Assembly: GCF_019802125.1 (NCBI RefSeq)
Contig: NZ_JAHVHT010000003.1
Coordinates: forward strand, 1-64,000
Reading direction: 5' to 3'
DNA length: 64,000 bases
Origin: Tateyamaria omphalii
Lineage (GTDB): Bacteria; Pseudomonadota; Alphaproteobacteria; Rhodobacterales; Rhodobacteraceae
Positions 34,806 to 45,680 of the stretch are shown piece after piece. The notes under the pieces were generated by a model. It made no database searches, was not told where the DNA came from, and worked only from the letters and a program-made list of their open reading frames with translations. The first letter of the stretch is position 1. Each line of letters begins with the position of its first letter. The position numbers and the translations under genes were made by a program.

Positions 34806-35306
34806 TTACGGCAACAGCACCTGATCAATGGCGTGAATCACGCCATTCGATGCAAAGATGTCAGGCTGGATGACATTGGCGCCATTCACGGTCACACCCG
34901 AGCCGAACTTGCCCACGATCCCGTTCACGTCGAGCGTGCCACCTTGCACGGTTGTGACGTTCTGCCGTGTGCCGAGCACATCGCCTGCGGTGATCTGGCC
35001 GGGCACCACATGATAGGTCAGGATGTTGACCAGTTGGTCGCGGTTTTCAGGCAGAAGCAGACTGTCGACCGTTCCGGCGGGCAGGGCAGCAAATGCGTCG
35101 TTCGTTGGTGCGAAGACGGTGAAGGGGCCAGGACCCTTGAGCGTATCCACCAGACCGGCGGCCGACACTGCGGCGACCAGGGTCGAGAAATTCGGATCGC
35201 CCGAGGCGACGTCCACGATATCGGGGTCTTGCGGCTGTGCACAGGCGGCCAGGGTGACAAGGGCGGCGCCGCCCCCGATCAGTTTCAAAGTGCTGCGACG
35301 GTCCAT
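34806..35306 (-). CDS. Fasciclin (FAS1)-domain lipoprotein
   Basis: A 166-residue protein. [22 protein letters not shown] is a twin-arginine-like lipoprotein signal with lipobox LAAC (Cys22). One FAS1 domain follows: [45 protein letters not shown] and [16 protein letters not shown]1 domains mediate adhesion or binding. AAGGAC places the start at 35306 better than the ATG two codons before. It reads away from a 400-bp spacer. Confidence 0.88.
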   Translation of the reverse strand: MDRRSTLKLIGGGAALVTLAACAQPQDPDIVDVASGDPNFSTLVAAVSAAGLVDTLKGPGPFTVFAPTNDAFAALPAGTVDSLLLPENRDQLVNILTYHVVPGQITAGDVLGTRQNVTTVQGGTLDVNGIVGKFGSGVTVNGANVIQPDIFASNGVIHAIDQVLLP

Positions 35307-35712
35307 GGTCATGTCCTTTTGTTCTTCAGAATTGGTCAATCGCGCCCAACGGGCTGCAATATGAAGGGGGGCACGGACGTGAAAAGGAAATGTCGCACAC
35401 CCCGCCATATGGGCGTGAACGTGCCACGTGGCGGATTTGTTCCGAGCAGGGCAACGTGCGGCGGCGGATGGCTGCCTGTTTTTTAGTGCGCGCGGCTTAT
35501 GATGGACAGGCGACCCGTCGATGCGCCGCCGATTCCGCTCAGAACTCGAAAACGCCAGCCCGTAAGCGACGGGCCAGATTCGATGTTACACTGCGTTTTT
35601 GACCCAGCTGTGGGTGGGTCCTAAGGCACATGTCAGGGAGCGCGCGGCTGGCTGTAGCCGATGAAAGGCTCGGCGGGCTCTCACTCAGTGCAAGTGGAGA
35701 GCCCCACCTGAC
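35307..35712. other. Spacer upstream of the fasciclin gene and downstream of lpdA
   Basis: About 400 bp without a supported gene. It should hold the fasciclin promoter on its left. At the right, GGGCTCTC (35675-35682) and GAGAGCCC (35697-35704) form a hairpin just beyond lpdA on the minus strand, probably its 3' end. Otherwise nothing recognised. Confidence 0.5.
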
Positions 35713-37101
35713 TTAACTGTGTATCGGCCCCAATCCGCAGGCCAGCGCCGCTTCGCGAACGGCCTCGGAATAGGTCGGGTGCGCATGACAGGTCAGTGCC
35801 AGATCCTCGGCGGACGCACCGAATTCCATCGCGACGCAAACCTCGTGGATCAGATCGCCCGCGCTTGGCCCGATGATATGGGCGCCAAGGATGCGGTCGG
35901 TTTCCGCATCCGCGAGGATCTTGACGAAGCCGTCAGCGGCAAAGTTCGCCTTGGCGCGCCCATTGCCCATGAAGCTGAACTTGCCCGCCTTGTACTTGTG
36001 GCCCGCGTCCTTCAGCTCTTCCTCGGTCTTGCCGACATTGGCCACCTCGGGGTGGGTGTAGATCACGCCCGGGATCACGCCGTAATTCACATGCCCATGC
36101 TTGCCCGCAACCTGTTCGGCGGCGGCCATGCCCTCATCTTCGGCCTTGTGCGCGAGCATCGGCCCTTCGATCACATCGCCGATGGCGTAGATGCCGGGGA
36201 TATTGGTCTGCCAATGCGCGTCCACCGCAATCTGCCCGCGCTCTGTCATCTTGATGCCAAGCGCGTCGAGGCCAAGCCCCTCGGTATAGGGCTTGCGGCC
36301 CGTGGCGACGAGCACGACATCGGCGTCGACCTCATGCGCGCTGTCGTCCTTGCGCAGTTTGTAGTGCACCTTGGCCTTGTTCTTGGAGGTTTCGACCGAC
36401 TGCACGGCCGCACCCATGGTGAAGCTGAGGCCCTGTTTGGTCATGATCTTCTGGAACTGGCGCTGCACTTCGGCGTCCATGCCCGGCGTCACGGCGTCAA
36501 GGAATTCGATCACCTGCACCTCGGTTCCGAGACGGCTATAGACTGACCCCAGCTCCAGCCCGATGACGCCCGCGCCGATCACCACCATCTTTTTGGGGAT
36601 CTTGCCCAGTTCCAGCGCGCCAGTGGAGGAGACAACGATCTTCTCATCGATCTCGACGCCCGGGAGGGTAGCGACGTCCGAGCCGGAGGCGATGATGATG
36701 TTCTTGGCCTCATGGACTTCGTCACCGACCTTGACCTTGCCCGCTTCGGGGATGGAGCCCCAGCCCTTGAGCCAGTCGATCTTGTTCTTCTTGAACAGAA
36801 ACTCGACGCCCTTGGTGTTCTGGCCGATCGTGTCGGTCTTGTATTGCAGCATCTGCTTCCAGTCGACCGACGGGCTTTTGCCCTTGAGCCCCATGGCGGC
36901 GAAGTTGTGCTCGGCCTCGTGCAGCATGTGGCTGGCGTGCAGTAGTGCTTTCGAGGGGATGCAGCCCACGTTCAGGCAGGTGCCACCGAGGGTTTCTCGC
37001 CCTTCGACACAGGCGACCTTCAGGCCCAGCTGTGCGCAGCGGATGGCGCAGACATAGCCGCCGGGGCCGGAGCCGATGATGATTACGTCATAAGAAGCCA
37101 T
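35713..37101 (-). CDS. lpdA: Dihydrolipoyl dehydrogenase (E3)
   Basis: A 462-residue flavoprotein that reoxidises dihydrolipoamide of the 2-oxoglutarate dehydrogenase complex. FAD motif [13 protein letters not shown] starts at residue 8; the redox disulfide is Cys42/Cys47 in [16 protein letters not shown] motif [15 protein letters not shown] follows; the catalytic His is in [10 protein letters not shown] near the end. It lies in the same direction as odhB with three small genes between, and a GC-rich hairpin (37129-37151) precedes it. Confidence 0.96.
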   Translation of the reverse strand: MASYDVIIIGSGPGGYVCAIRCAQLGLKVACVEGRETLGGTCLNVGCIPSKALLHASHMLHEAEHNFAAMGLKGKSPSVDWKQMLQYKTDTIGQNTKGVEFLFKKNKIDWLKGWGSIPEAGKVKVGDEVHEAKNIIIASGSDVATLPGVEIDEKIVVSSTGALELGKIPKKMVVIGAGVIGLELGSVYSRLGTEVQVIEFLDAVTPGMDAEVQRQFQKIMTKQGLSFTMGAAVQSVETSKNKAKVHYKLRKDDSAHEVDADVVLVATGRKPYTEGLGLDALGIKMTERGQIAVDAHWQTNIPGIYAIGDVIEGPMLAHKAEDEGMAAAEQVAGKHGHVNYGVIPGVIYTHPEVANVGKTEEELKDAGHKYKAGKFSFMGNGRAKANFAADGFVKILADAETDRILGAHIIGPSAGDLIHEVCVAMEFGASAEDLALTCHAHPTYSEAVREAALACGLGPIHS

Positions 37102-37176
37102 TTGTGCGGTCCTTTTGTTTTGCGGTCGGACCGGGGCGCTGCCCCGGACCCCGTGGTATTTTGGGTCAGAAGAAGA

Positions 37177-37587
37177 TCAGGTGAGCGTTGCGATGAGCAT
37201 GAGAGGGGCGGCGAGAAAGCCCACGAACCAGATCAGCGACCGCCATGGGGTCAGGCCGAAGTAGTAGGCGGGGATGTAGAGGACGCGCGCGATCAGGTAG
37301 GTCCAGGCGCAGGTGGCGGTGAAGCCAGTGTTCGCGTCGGCGAGTGACACGACCACGACTGCGATGGTGAAGAGTGCGAGGCTTTCGAAGTGGTTCTCCC
37401 AGGCGCGGATCAGGCGGGCGGTTTTTTCCGATACCTGGTCCTGGATGTCGCCGCCCAGGCGTTTGCGGTCGCGGGGTGAGAGTGTCTTGCCCGGGGGGAG
37501 TTCGACATTCGTGGGGACCGCCATCAGCAGGAACTGCACGAATTGCAGCAGGGCGGCGAGCGCGAGGGCGGTGAGTTCGGGGGTCAT
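37177..37587 (-). CDS. MAPEG-family membrane protein, copy 1
   Basis: A 136-residue protein with about four hydrophobic segments and the MAPEG pattern ARLIRAWENHFESLALFTIA. MAPEG proteins include glutathione transferase-like and eicosanoid enzymes; bacterial members are poorly known. It overlaps the preceding gene by 4 bp and has a paralogue two genes upstream (38126-38554), so the pair brackets the 37584-38129 gene. Confidence 0.85.
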   Translation of the reverse strand: MTPELTALALAALLQFVQFLLMAVPTNVELPPGKTLSPRDRKRLGGDIQDQVSEKTARLIRAWENHFESLALFTIAVVVVSLADANTGFTATCAWTYLIARVLYIPAYYFGLTPWRSLIWFVGFLAAPLMLIATLT

Positions 37588-38129
37588 GCGGCCTGCACCG
37601 CCTGTGCGATCTGTTCGGCGCGCATGTCGTAGCTGCCTATGCGGGCGGAGGGGTGGGGGGCTGTGACGTGGGCGATGCCGAAATGTGCGAGCACTTGCGC
37701 GCTGTCAGTGCCGAGTGCAACGGGGCGGCGGCCCATCAACTCGTGTCTGCCGATAGCGTCGAAGCTGGCGCGGGCGTGGGCGACCGGGATTGTGCTCGAC
37801 CGTTTGGGGGTGAGCAGGTGGAATATCGGCGTGATGTAAATGTCGGCACGGGTGAGGTTCAGGAGATTGAGCACCCGATCGATCACCTTGTTGTAGGGGA
37901 TGTTAGGCAGGTAGCCGGTACGCTTGAGTTGCGCCTTGTGGGTCTGGGCCGAGGGGGCGTCGAGCCAGTCCTTGGACATCAGAAGCGGGCCGGTGAGGTT
38001 GCCGGAGGTCATCTGGATGGGCGAGACGTAGTCACCATCGAACCCGGCCTCGGCCAGTGTCGGGTAGCCCGGCAGGCGGAACGCGCGGCGTGCAGCGATG
38101 GCGCGGTGATATGCGGCTGTCAGGTTCAT
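37584..38129 (-). CDS. Protein of unknown function, with a PHPS motif like uracil-DNA-glycosylase folds
   Basis: A 181-residue protein I cannot place with confidence. The C-terminal part GTDSAQVLAHFGI, followed by VTAPHPSARIGSYDMRAEQI, resembles the APHPS end motif of UDG-superfamily domains. The N-terminal YVSPIQMTSGNLTGPLLM could correspond to their first motif. There is no signal peptide. It overlaps a MAPEG gene on each side by 4 bp, so all three are co-translated. Confidence 0.6.
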   Translation of the reverse strand: MNLTAAYHRAIAARRAFRLPGYPTLAEAGFDGDYVSPIQMTSGNLTGPLLMSKDWLDAPSAQTHKAQLKRTGYLPNIPYNKVIDRVLNLLNLTRADIYITPIFHLLTPKRSSTIPVAHARASFDAIGRHELMGRRPVALGTDSAQVLAHFGIAHVTAPHPSARIGSYDMRAEQIAQAVQAA

Positions 38130-38554
38130 CCGTCGGCGGGTTGGAGAAGGATGGGATCGGGCGGTGTACCGAACATGCCGAGGACCATCATCACGAGGCC
38201 GACCATCGACACGATCCATGCGACGGAGCGGACCAGTGGGATGCCGGAGGCGTAGGTCGGGACGTATGCCACACGGGCCCAGAACCAGATTGCGGCGCCG
38301 AGGGCGGTGGTTTCTGTGTTCAGGTTGGTGATCGTCAGGGCGAGGGCCATGGCGGCGAAGGCCGGGAAGTAGGTGACATAATTCCAGAGCGCCCGTTCGA
38401 CGCGGGCGGCGACGACATTGGGTTCGCGCTTTTCATCCTGAGGGCCGAGAGCCCAGCCGATGCCTTTGGACAGGTCCGAGAGGGTGGCCTGGATCAGGAC
38501 GTGGGCGATCAAGAGGATCACGGCGTAGGTGAGGTAGAGGAGTTCTGGGGTCAT
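38126..38554 (-). CDS. MAPEG-family membrane protein, copy 2
   Basis: A 142-residue paralogue of 37177-37587. MAPEG pattern: VERALWNYVTYFPAFAAMAL, with hydrophobic segments LLYLTYAVILLIAHVLIQAT and VAWIVSMVGLVMMVLGMFG. First of three coupled genes between odhB and lpdA. Shared sequence between the copies is limited to the core pattern, suggesting an old duplication or separate acquisition. Confidence 0.85.
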   Translation of the reverse strand: MTPELLYLTYAVILLIAHVLIQATLSDLSKGIGWALGPQDEKREPNVVAARVERALWNYVTYFPAFAAMALALTITNLNTETTALGAAIWFWARVAYVPTYASGIPLVRSVAWIVSMVGLVMMVLGMFGTPPDPILLQPADG

Positions 38555-38591
38555 GGGCTTGCACCTTGGTCAGTTGGTGGGCTGAAGCTCA

Positions 38592-38620
38592 CCCTACACA
38601 TTACTTGGTCAAATGTAGGG
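38592..38620. repeat. Intercistronic hairpin downstream of odhB
   Basis: CCCTACA (38592-38598) pairs with TGTAGGG (38614-38620). It lies between odhB and the MAPEG genes and may stabilise the upstream mRNA or reduce downstream expression. Confidence 0.55.
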
Positions 38621-38642
38621 TTGGCTTCGGCCTGCTGCACCG

Positions 38643-40205
38643 TCACAAATCCATCAACAACCGCCGCGGATCCTCCAGCGCTTCCTTGACCCGCACAAGG
38701 AACGTCACCGCGCCTTTGCCGTCCACGATGCGGTGGTCGTAGCTGAGGGCGAGGTACATCATCGGGCGGATCTTGATCTCGCCTTTGATCACCATGGGCC
38801 GGTCCTGGATCTTGTGCATGCCCAAAATCCCCGATTGCGGGGGGTTCAGGATGGGCGAGGACATCAGCGAGCCGTAGACGCCGCCGTTCGAGATCGTGAA
38901 CGTGCCGCCCTGCATTTCGGCCATCGACAGTTTGCCGTCGCGGGCGCGGGCACCCTTTTCGGCGATCTGCTTTTCGATGTCGGCGAAGGACAGGCTGTCG
39001 GCTTCGCGGATCACCGGCACGACAAGACCCGTGGGCGTGCCTGCGGCGATGCCCATGTGGACGAAGTTCTTGTAGACGATGTCGGTGCCGTCGATCTCGG
39101 CATTGACCTCGGGCACTTCCTTCAGCGCGTGGCAACACGCCTTGGTGAAGAAGGACATGAAGCCCAGCTTGACCCCGTGTTTCTTCAGGAACAGGTCCTT
39201 GTATTCGTTGCGCAGTGCCATAACCTCGGTCATGTCCACCTCGTTATAGGTGGTGAGCATGGCAGCGGTGTTTTGGCTGTCCTTGAGCCGCTTGGCGATG
39301 GTCTGGCGCAGGCGTGTCATCTTGACCCGTTCTTCGCGTGCGGCATCGTCAGCAGCGACAGGGGCGCGGGGTGCCGCTGCAGGGGCAGACGGAGCAGGGG
39401 CGCTCGCGGCGGCGACGACGGCCTTGGCGACGTCCTCTTTCATCACGCGGCCATCGCGGCCCGTACCGGTGACCTGATCGGCGCTGATCCCCGCCTCGGC
39501 CATGGCCTTTTGCGCCGAGGGGGCGTTTTCCACATCCGAACGGCCCGCGCCGTCACCGGCGGCTGGAGTCTGGTAATTGCTGGTGGGTTCGGGGCTACCT
39601 TCGGTCGCGGCAGGCACTGCACCGGAGGCGGAGATGACGGCCAATTTCGCCGACGCATCGACGGTTGTGCCTTCTGGCGCCGTGATCTCGGCCAGCACAC
39701 CGGCCGCCGGTGCCGGCACTTCCACGCTCACCTTGTCGGTTTCCAGCTCGCAGAGCATTTCGTCTTGCGCCACGCTGTCGCCCACGGCCTTGAACCAGGT
39801 TGATACGGTGGCTTCGGTCACGCTTTCACCCAAGGTCGGGACCATGACATCGACGCTGTCGCCGCCACCGCTGGCGGGGGTATCTTCGGACGCAGTGCGC
39901 GCGGCGGCAGAGGGTGCGTCGTCCTGCGCGGCTTCCTTTGCCTTGGGGGCCGCATCCGACCCGGAATCGCCTTCGGAGATGTTGGCCAGCAGGGCGTCAA
40001 CGCCCACGGTTTCGCCTTCGGCAGCGACGATGTCGGCAAGGGTGCCTGCGGCGGGGCTGGGCACCTCGACCGTTACTTTATCGGTTTCCAATTCGCACAG
40101 CATTTCGTCCACCGCGACCGTATCGCCGGGTTTTTTGAACCAGGTTGCGACAGTCGCTTCGGTGACGCTTTCGCCCAGTGTGGGCACGCGGACTTCTGTG
40201 GTCAT
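38643..40205 (-). CDS. odhB: 2-Oxoglutarate dehydrogenase E2 (dihydrolipoyl succinyltransferase)
   Basis: A 520-residue E2 with two lipoyl domains, where most 2-oxoglutarate E2 proteins have one. Lipoyl lysines are Lys43 and Lys158, each in ELETDK. A Pro/Ala-rich linker follows, then the E3-binding domain ([20 protein letters not shown]) and the catalytic domain ending in [16 protein letters not shown] with the catalytic His and Asp. The two lipoyl domains are very similar ([13 protein letters not shown] in both), so a duplication within the gene is clear. It follows sucA by 4 bp. Confidence 0.96.
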   Translation of the reverse strand: MTTEVRVPTLGESVTEATVATWFKKPGDTVAVDEMLCELETDKVTVEVPSPAAGTLADIVAAEGETVGVDALLANISEGDSGSDAAPKAKEAAQDDAPSAAARTASEDTPASGGGDSVDVMVPTLGESVTEATVSTWFKAVGDSVAQDEMLCELETDKVSVEVPAPAAGVLAEITAPEGTTVDASAKLAVISASGAVPAATEGSPEPTSNYQTPAAGDGAGRSDVENAPSAQKAMAEAGISADQVTGTGRDGRVMKEDVAKAVVAAASAPAPSAPAAAPRAPVAADDAAREERVKMTRLRQTIAKRLKDSQNTAAMLTTYNEVDMTEVMALRNEYKDLFLKKHGVKLGFMSFFTKACCHALKEVPEVNAEIDGTDIVYKNFVHMGIAAGTPTGLVVPVIREADSLSFADIEKQIAEKGARARDGKLSMAEMQGGTFTISNGGVYGSLMSSPILNPPQSGILGMHKIQDRPMVIKGEIKIRPMMYLALSYDHRIVDGKGAVTFLVRVKEALEDPRRLLMDL

Positions 40206-40209
40206 GGTC

Positions 40210-43167
40210 TTATCCTTCGATGGTCAGCGCTTCGTTCACGAGGGCTGCTTGTTGTGCTTTGTGCTGGCTGGCGAGCCCCGTGGCGGGGCTGGCAGAGGTG
40301 GCGCGGCCCACATAGAGGGGCCGTGTGTGCTTGGCCTTGATCCGGCTCAGGACCCATTCGATGTTGGGCTCGATAAAGGTCCATGCGCCCTGGTTCTTGG
40401 GCTCTTCCTGGCACCAGACCATTTCCGCCCCTTTGAACCGCTCCAGTTCCTTGACCAGAGAGATCGCCGGGAACGGATAGAACTGTTCGATCCGCATCAG
40501 GTAGATGTCGTCGATGCCGCGGGCGTCACGCTCTTCGAGCAGGTCGTAATAGACCTTGCCCGAGCACATGACGACGCGCTTGATCTTGTCATCCTTGGCC
40601 AGCTTGGCGTCCGAATTGCCCTGCTCGGCATCGTCCCACAGCACGCGGTGGAAGGACGAACCGGTGGTGAATTCCTCGGCCTTGGACACGGCCAGCTTGT
40701 GGCGGAGGAGCGACTTGGGCGTCATCAGGATCAACGGTTTGCGGAAGTCACGGTGGATCTGGCGGCGCAGGATGTGGAAGTAGTTCGCTGGCGTTGTGCA
40801 GTTGGCGACGATCCAGTTGTCCTGTCCGCACATCTGCAGGAAACGTTCGAGGCGGGCCGAGGAGTGCTCAGGCCCCTGGCCCTCAAAGCCATGGGGCAGG
40901 AGGACGACGAGGCCGGACATGCGCAGCCATTTGGATTCGCCCGACGAGATGAACTGGTCGAACATGATCTGCGCGCCGTTGGCGAAGTCGCCGAACTGCG
41001 CTTCCCAAAGCGTAAGCGCATTGGGTTCGGCCATGGAGTAGCCATACTCAAAGCCCAACACCGCGTATTCCGACAGCATCGAGTCGATGACTTCGTAATG
41101 GGCCTGGCCCGCGCGGATGTTGTTGAGGGGGTAGAACCGTTCCTCGGTCTCCTGGTTCACGAAGCCGGAGTGCCGTTGGCTGAACGTGCCGCGGGTCGAA
41201 TCCTGACCCGCCAGACGCACCGGGAACCCCTCGGTCAGAAGCGAGCCGAAGGCCAGCGCCTCACCCGTTGCCCAATCGAACCCTTCGCCGCTGTCGAACA
41301 TCTTTTTCTTGGCGTCGATCAGGCGGCCGACGGTCTTGTGCATGGGAAAGCCATCCGGGGCAAAGGTCAGCGCCTTGCCCACATCGGTCAGGGTTTCGGG
41401 CGCGATGGCCGTCTTGCCGCGCTGGTAATCCTCCTTGTTCTTGTCGAGATGGGACCACTTGCCGTCAAGCCAATCGGCCTTGTTCGGTTTGTAATCCTTG
41501 CCGGCTTCGAACTCATCATTCATGCGCGCCTGGAAGGCGGCCTTCATGTCCTCGATTTCGCCCTCGGGGATCAGGCCGTCTTTCACCAGCCGTTCGGTGT
41601 AAAGCGTGAGCGTTGTTTTGTGCTTCTTGATCCGCTTGTACATCACCGGGTTGGTGAACATGGGCTCGTCGCCCTCGTTGTGCCCGAACCGGCGGTAGCA
41701 GAAGATGTCGATGACAACGTCCTTGCGGAACTTTTGGCGGAACTCGGTGGCGACCTTGGCGGCGTGGACCACGGCCTCCGGGTCGTCACCGTTCACGTGA
41801 AAGATCGGCGCCTCGACCACCAGTGCGTTGTCGGTGGGATAGGGGGAGGAGCGAGAGAAGTGCGGCGCGGTGGTGAAGCCGATCTGGTTGTTCACCACAA
41901 TGTGCATGGTGCCGCCGGTGCGGTGACCGCGCAGGCCCGACAAGGCGAAGCATTCGGCCACGACGCCCTGACCGGCAAAGGCCGCGTCGCCGTGCAGAAG
42001 GATGGGCATGACGGCGGTGCGGTCGTGGTCGTTCAGTTGGTCCTGTTTCGCCCGCGCCTTGCCCAGCACCACCGGGTTCACGGCTTCGAGGTGCGAGGGG
42101 TTTGCGGTGAGCGAAAGGTGGACTTCATTGCCGTCAAACTCGCGATCGGAGGACGCGCCGAGGTGGTATTTCACGTCGCCAGAGCCATCGACATCCTCGG
42201 GTTTGAAGCTGCCGCCCTGGAATTCGTTGAAGATCGCCTTGTAGGGTTTCGCCATCACGTTGGCGAGGACCGACAGACGCCCCCGGTGGGGCATGCCGAT
42301 GACAATCTCTTTCACACCCAGCGCGCCGCCGCGCTTGATGATCTGCTCCATCGCCGGGATTAGGCTTTCACCACCATCGAGGCCGAAGCGTTTTGTACCC
42401 ATGTATTTGACGTGCAGGAATTTTTCGAACCCCTCGGCCTCGACCATCTTGTTCAGGATGGCCTTGCGCCCCTCGCGGGTGAACTGGATTTCCTTGCCGA
42501 AGCCTTCGATCCTTTCCTTGAGCCAGCCGGCTTCTTCGGGGTTCGAGATGTGCATGTATTGCAGCGCAAACGTGCCGCAATAGGTGCGCTTCACGATGGC
42601 CACGATCTCGCGCATCGTGGCGACCTGCAGGCCCAGCACATTGTCGATAAAGATCGGGCGGTCCATGTCGGCCTCGGTGAAGCCGTAGGATTTCGGATCT
42701 AGCTCGGGGTGCGGGGTCTGATCGCGCATGCCCAGCGGGTCGAGGTCGGCCACAAGGTGTCCCCGGATGCGGTAGGCGCGGATGATCATCAGGGCACGGA
42801 TACTGTCGAGCACGGCGCGCTTGATCTGGTCATCGCTGACCTCCACGCCCTTCTCGGCGGCCTTCGCCTTGATCTTGTCGCCCGCGCCCTTGACCTCTGC
42901 CGGGGCGACCCATTCGCCGGTCAGCGCCTGGGTCAGGTCATCGCCCGGCTGGGGCGGCCAGTCGGTGCGCGCCCAGGACGGCCCCTCGGCCTCGCGTTTG
43001 ACGCTGACCTCGTCATCGCCCATCGCCTTGAAGAACGCTTGCCAGCTTTCATCGACCGCCGCGGGGTCGTTGGCGTAGCGGGCATACATCTGTTCGAGGT
43101 ATTCCGCGTTGTGCCCCTGCATGAAGGACGAGGCATGGAACTGGTCGTTGGGGGATTGTTCGGTCAT
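40210..43167 (-). CDS. sucA: 2-Oxoglutarate dehydrogenase E1
   Basis: A 985-residue thiamine-diphosphate enzyme that decarboxylates 2-oxoglutarate in the TCA cycle. The typical N-terminal helix that binds E2/E3 is present ([20 protein letters not shown]), then [34 protein letters not shown] (ThDP site), [12 protein letters not shown], and the C-terminal [18 protein letters not shown]. Length and end are standard. A long open frame runs antisense inside it but has no support. It begins 63 bp after sucD. Confidence 0.97.
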   Translation of the reverse strand: MTEQSPNDQFHASSFMQGHNAEYLEQMYARYANDPAAVDESWQAFFKAMGDDEVSVKREAEGPSWARTDWPPQPGDDLTQALTGEWVAPAEVKGAGDKIKAKAAEKGVEVSDDQIKRAVLDSIRALMIIRAYRIRGHLVADLDPLGMRDQTPHPELDPKSYGFTEADMDRPIFIDNVLGLQVATMREIVAIVKRTYCGTFALQYMHISNPEEAGWLKERIEGFGKEIQFTREGRKAILNKMVEAEGFEKFLHVKYMGTKRFGLDGGESLIPAMEQIIKRGGALGVKEIVIGMPHRGRLSVLANVMAKPYKAIFNEFQGGSFKPEDVDGSGDVKYHLGASSDREFDGNEVHLSLTANPSHLEAVNPVVLGKARAKQDQLNDHDRTAVMPILLHGDAAFAGQGVVAECFALSGLRGHRTGGTMHIVVNNQIGFTTAPHFSRSSPYPTDNALVVEAPIFHVNGDDPEAVVHAAKVATEFRQKFRKDVVIDIFCYRRFGHNEGDEPMFTNPVMYKRIKKHKTTLTLYTERLVKDGLIPEGEIEDMKAAFQARMNDEFEAGKDYKPNKADWLDGKWSHLDKNKEDYQRGKTAIAPETLTDVGKALTFAPDGFPMHKTVGRLIDAKKKMFDSGEGFDWATGEALAFGSLLTEGFPVRLAGQDSTRGTFSQRHSGFVNQETEERFYPLNNIRAGQAHYEVIDSMLSEYAVLGFEYGYSMAEPNALTLWEAQFGDFANGAQIMFDQFISSGESKWLRMSGLVVLLPHGFEGQGPEHSSARLERFLQMCGQDNWIVANCTTPANYFHILRRQIHRDFRKPLILMTPKSLLRHKLAVSKAEEFTTGSSFHRVLWDDAEQGNSDAKLAKDDKIKRVVMCSGKVYYDLLEERDARGIDDIYLMRIEQFYPFPAISLVKELERFKGAEMVWCQEEPKNQGAWTFIEPNIEWVLSRIKAKHTRPLYVGRATSASPATGLASQHKAQQAALVNEALTIEG

Positions 43168-43200
43168 GTTGGCACCTATCTGGCAGGCGGTTTGAAGTAA

Positions 43201-43221
43201 GGTGCGCAGTGAATGCGCACC
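43201..43221. repeat. Intercistronic hairpin between sucD and sucA
   Basis: GGTGCGCA (43201-43208) pairs with TGCGCACC (43214-43221), loop of five. The flanking GTAGGG-type sequence resembles the repeat downstream of odhB. It is probably an mRNA-level element. Confidence 0.6.
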
Positions 43222-43230
43222 CTACGGGCG

Positions 43231-44115
43231 TTATCCTTTGATGGCTTCCATCACGGCCTCGCCCAGCGTCGCGGGGCTGTCGGCCACCACGATGCCAGCC
43301 GAGCGCATGGCTTCGATCTTGTCCTCGGCGCCGCCCTTGCCACCGGCGACAATCGCGCCCGCGTGGCCCATGCGGCGGCCCGGAGGGGCGGTGCGGCCTG
43401 CGATGAAACCGGCGGTGGGTTTCCAGCGGCCTTTTTTCTTCTCGTCGGCGAGGAACTGGGCGGCGTCTTCTTCGGCAGAACCGCCGATCTCACCGATCAT
43501 GATGATGCTTTCGGTCTCGTCATCGGCCAGGAACATCTCGAGCACGTCGATATGCTCGGTCCCCTTGATCGGGTCGCCGCCGATGCCAACGGCCGACGAC
43601 TGGCCCAGGCCCATATCCGTTGTCTGTTTCACGGCCTCGTAGGTCAGCGTGCCTGAGCGGCTCACGACACCCACGCTGCCGCGCTTGTGAATGTGGCCGG
43701 GCATGATGCCGATCTTGCAGGCGTCGGGGGTGATGACACCGGGGCAGTTGGGGCCGATCAGGCGGCTGGACGAGTTTTCCAGCGCTCGCTGTACCTTCAT
43801 CATGTCGAGAACCGGGATCCCTTCGGTGATGCAGACAATCAAAGGCATTTCGGCGTCGATGGCTTCAAGGATCGAATCCGCCGCGAATGGCGGGGGAACG
43901 TAGATGACGGAGGCGTTGGCTTCGGTCTTTTCCATGGCCTCGTGCACCGAGTTGAACACGGGCAGGTCCAGGTGTGTCTGGCCGCCTTTGCCGGGGGTCA
44001 CACCGCCCACCATCTTGGTGCCGTATGCAATGGCCTGTTCAGTGTGGAACGTGCCCTGCGAGCCGGTCAGGCCCTGGCAGATCACCTTGGTGTTTTCGTC
44101 AATCAATACGGCCAT
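43231..44115 (-). CDS. sucD: Succinyl-CoA synthetase alpha subunit
   Basis: A 294-residue alpha subunit. [20 protein letters not shown] is the CoA-binding start, and the phosphorylated His is His251 in [28 protein letters not shown] sets the start at 44115. It pairs with SucC to make ATP or GTP from succinyl-CoA. The beta-subunit gene is normally adjacent, but here it lies 2.1 kb upstream, past four inserted genes. Confidence 0.96.
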   Translation of the reverse strand: MAVLIDENTKVICQGLTGSQGTFHTEQAIAYGTKMVGGVTPGKGGQTHLDLPVFNSVHEAMEKTEANASVIYVPPPFAADSILEAIDAEMPLIVCITEGIPVLDMMKVQRALENSSSRLIGPNCPGVITPDACKIGIMPGHIHKRGSVGVVSRSGTLTYEAVKQTTDMGLGQSSAVGIGGDPIKGTEHIDVLEMFLADDETESIIMIGEIGGSAEEDAAQFLADEKKKGRWKPTAGFIAGRTAPPGRRMGHAGAIVAGGKGGAEDKIEAMRSAGIVVADSPATLGEAVMEAIKG

Positions 44116-44158
44116 TGTGGTCGTCTCCTTCGGGGGTGTCTTGGGTGTACGGGGCGTG

Positions 44159-44953
44159 TCATGCGGGGGCGGGGCCCTTGCGTAGCAACGCTTTGATATT
44201 GTCGTCGACCGGCAGGCCGACACGGTTGATCAGCTCGACGGTAAAGCCTGCGCGGCGGGCGACATCGCGCAAGCTGTCGAGGGTGAAATAGGTGACGTGA
44301 TCGGGGTAGCGGAAGCCGCACCATTTGGGCCCAACCACGCGGCGGTTGACCGAGCCGAAATTGGGCACGCGGACGTAGGCAGCGCCGCCCGGCTTCAACG
44401 CGCGCCAGACGCCCTTGAGCACGCCCATCAGGTCGACCTCGTGTTCGAGATAGCTGTGCATGACCACGCCATCGAACATCTCGGGCTTGAAATCCCAGAT
44501 CGCCTCGGCACCAGCGCCATGGACGCAATAGCCACCACGCTTGCGCATCCAGTCGTCGGCATAGGCGTGCAACGCCTTGCTAAGCTCGATGCCATAGGGC
44601 GTCATCGGTTCCGGCACGTTCATCAGGTTGCCGCAGCCGATGTCGAGCACCTTGCCGTTGTTGAACCACTCCCCCATGCGGTGCTGGTTCGACTTGTGGG
44701 TCAGCTTCAGCTTCTTGCGGAGCGACCGTATGGCCGGGCTGAGAGAGGTCGACCCCTTGGTCGCAACCTTCTTCTCTTCATAGGTCTTTTCCCAGGCGAA
44801 GTCCTCTTCCAGCGCGGCGTAGTCGACGGGGTTGCGCAGGTAGGTCAGGTCACACGTGCCGCAGCGTGCCACGACATAGGGATCGGGGGAGTATGCTGGC
44901 CAGGGCGTCGCCTCAGTCGCGTCGCAGCTTGGGCAAGGGCGCATGGAGGTCAT
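44159..44953 (-). CDS. Class I SAM-dependent methyltransferase with N-terminal zinc ribbon
   Basis: A 264-residue protein. Residues 1-40 contain CPSC and CGTC (Cys7, Cys10, Cys31, Cys34), a zinc-ribbon start seen in some sugar or lipid methyltransferases. The SAM motif is [10 protein letters not shown] (101-110), followed by [18 protein letters not shown] and [16 protein letters not shown]. The substrate is unknown; polysaccharide methylation is possible. It overlaps the upstream secreted-protein gene by 4 bp and sits directly before sucD. Confidence 0.8.
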   Translation of the reverse strand: MTSMRPCPSCDATEATPWPAYSPDPYVVARCGTCDLTYLRNPVDYAALEEDFAWEKTYEEKKVATKGSTSLSPAIRSLRKKLKLTHKSNQHRMGEWFNNGKVLDIGCGNLMNVPEPMTPYGIELSKALHAYADDWMRKRGGYCVHGAGAEAIWDFKPEMFDGVVMHSYLEHEVDLMGVLKGVWRALKPGGAAYVRVPNFGSVNRRVVGPKWCGFRYPDHVTYFTLDSLRDVARRAGFTVELINRVGLPVDDNIKALLRKGPAPA

Positions 44954-45435
44954 TCGGACACCCCCATGCCTGCGGGCAAGCGGTCAACGCCGATAAAGGT
45001 TTGCGCGCCGCGGATGCCGATATGAACAACCGCCACGCGACCGCGCAGCAACTTGCGACCCTCGATAAAGGCGGTACCGGGTTCTGCTGCATATGGGGCG
45101 GGCAGAGGAATGGGCGTGCCGAAGACAGGGGGCATTGCCATTTTCGCCTGCACTGCTGTGACGGCTGCGTCCGCATGATCACCCGAAAAGGCAACCTCGC
45201 ACCGGCGTTCGGCATGTGCGGGTGCTTGCGGCGTCGGCTCAAGCGACGTGTCCCAGAAGGTCAGCGCGAAAAGCAGCGGCGCGCCGGCCGTGCCTTCCAT
45301 GTTGGACCTTGCGCGCTCCTGTGTCTGCCCGGCCTTGAAGCACCAGGCATTGAACGCCTCGATTGCGGGATGAGCATGTGCCATCCCGCTGCCAAGCGCC
45401 ACTGCAAGGGCCGATATGCGCGCCGTGCGTTTCAC
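44950..45435 (-). CDS. Hypothetical secreted protein
   Basis: A 161-residue protein with a signal peptide (MKRTARISALAVALGSGMAH). The mature part has two Cys (FNAWCFKAG, RRCEVAF), consistent with one disulfide, and little else recognisable. It touches the lipoprotein gene upstream by three bases and overlaps the methyltransferase downstream by 4 bp. No function can be assigned. Confidence 0.65.
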   Translation of the reverse strand: MKRTARISALAVALGSGMAHAHPAIEAFNAWCFKAGQTQERARSNMEGTAGAPLLFALTFWDTSLEPTPQAPAHAERRCEVAFSGDHADAAVTAVQAKMAMPPVFGTPIPLPAPYAAEPGTAFIEGRKLLRGRVAVVHIGIRGAQTFIGVDRLPAGMGVSE

Positions 45436-45680
45436 TATTGCGCGGCGCTCGCGAAAGACAGGCAGTCATCGACGATGTCGCACAAGTCCTCGGTCGGGAT
45501 GTCTGCGGCGCGGGGGCGTTGCGCCACGGTGACCTGACGGTTGTCCAGCCAGGCGGCGCTGGCCGCCAGACCAACGGGCGGGAAGTTCTCCTGCGACGGG
45601 ATGTCTGGGCGACGTTCGCTGCTGCAGGAGGCGATGACGACCGATGCCAAGGCAATTAAAGACGCGTTGCGGAAAGTCAC
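45435..45680 (-). CDS. Small lipoprotein, hypothetical
   Basis: An 81-residue product with a lipoprotein signal (ALASVVIASC, modified Cys19). The mature part is short and has one CDIVDDC disulfide-like pair. It is coupled to genes on both sides through short overlaps. No family is recognised. Confidence 0.6.
   Translation of the reverse strand: MTFRNASLIALASVVIASCSSERRPDIPSQENFPPVGLAASAAWLDNRQVTVAQRPRAADIPTEDLCDIVDDCLSFASAAQ

Noticed and set aside
39577-42363. Very long open frame on the plus strand across odhB and sucA
   Set aside because: It is antisense to two firmly identified genes. High GC and the third-position bias of the real genes create it; there is no ribosome site or known domain.
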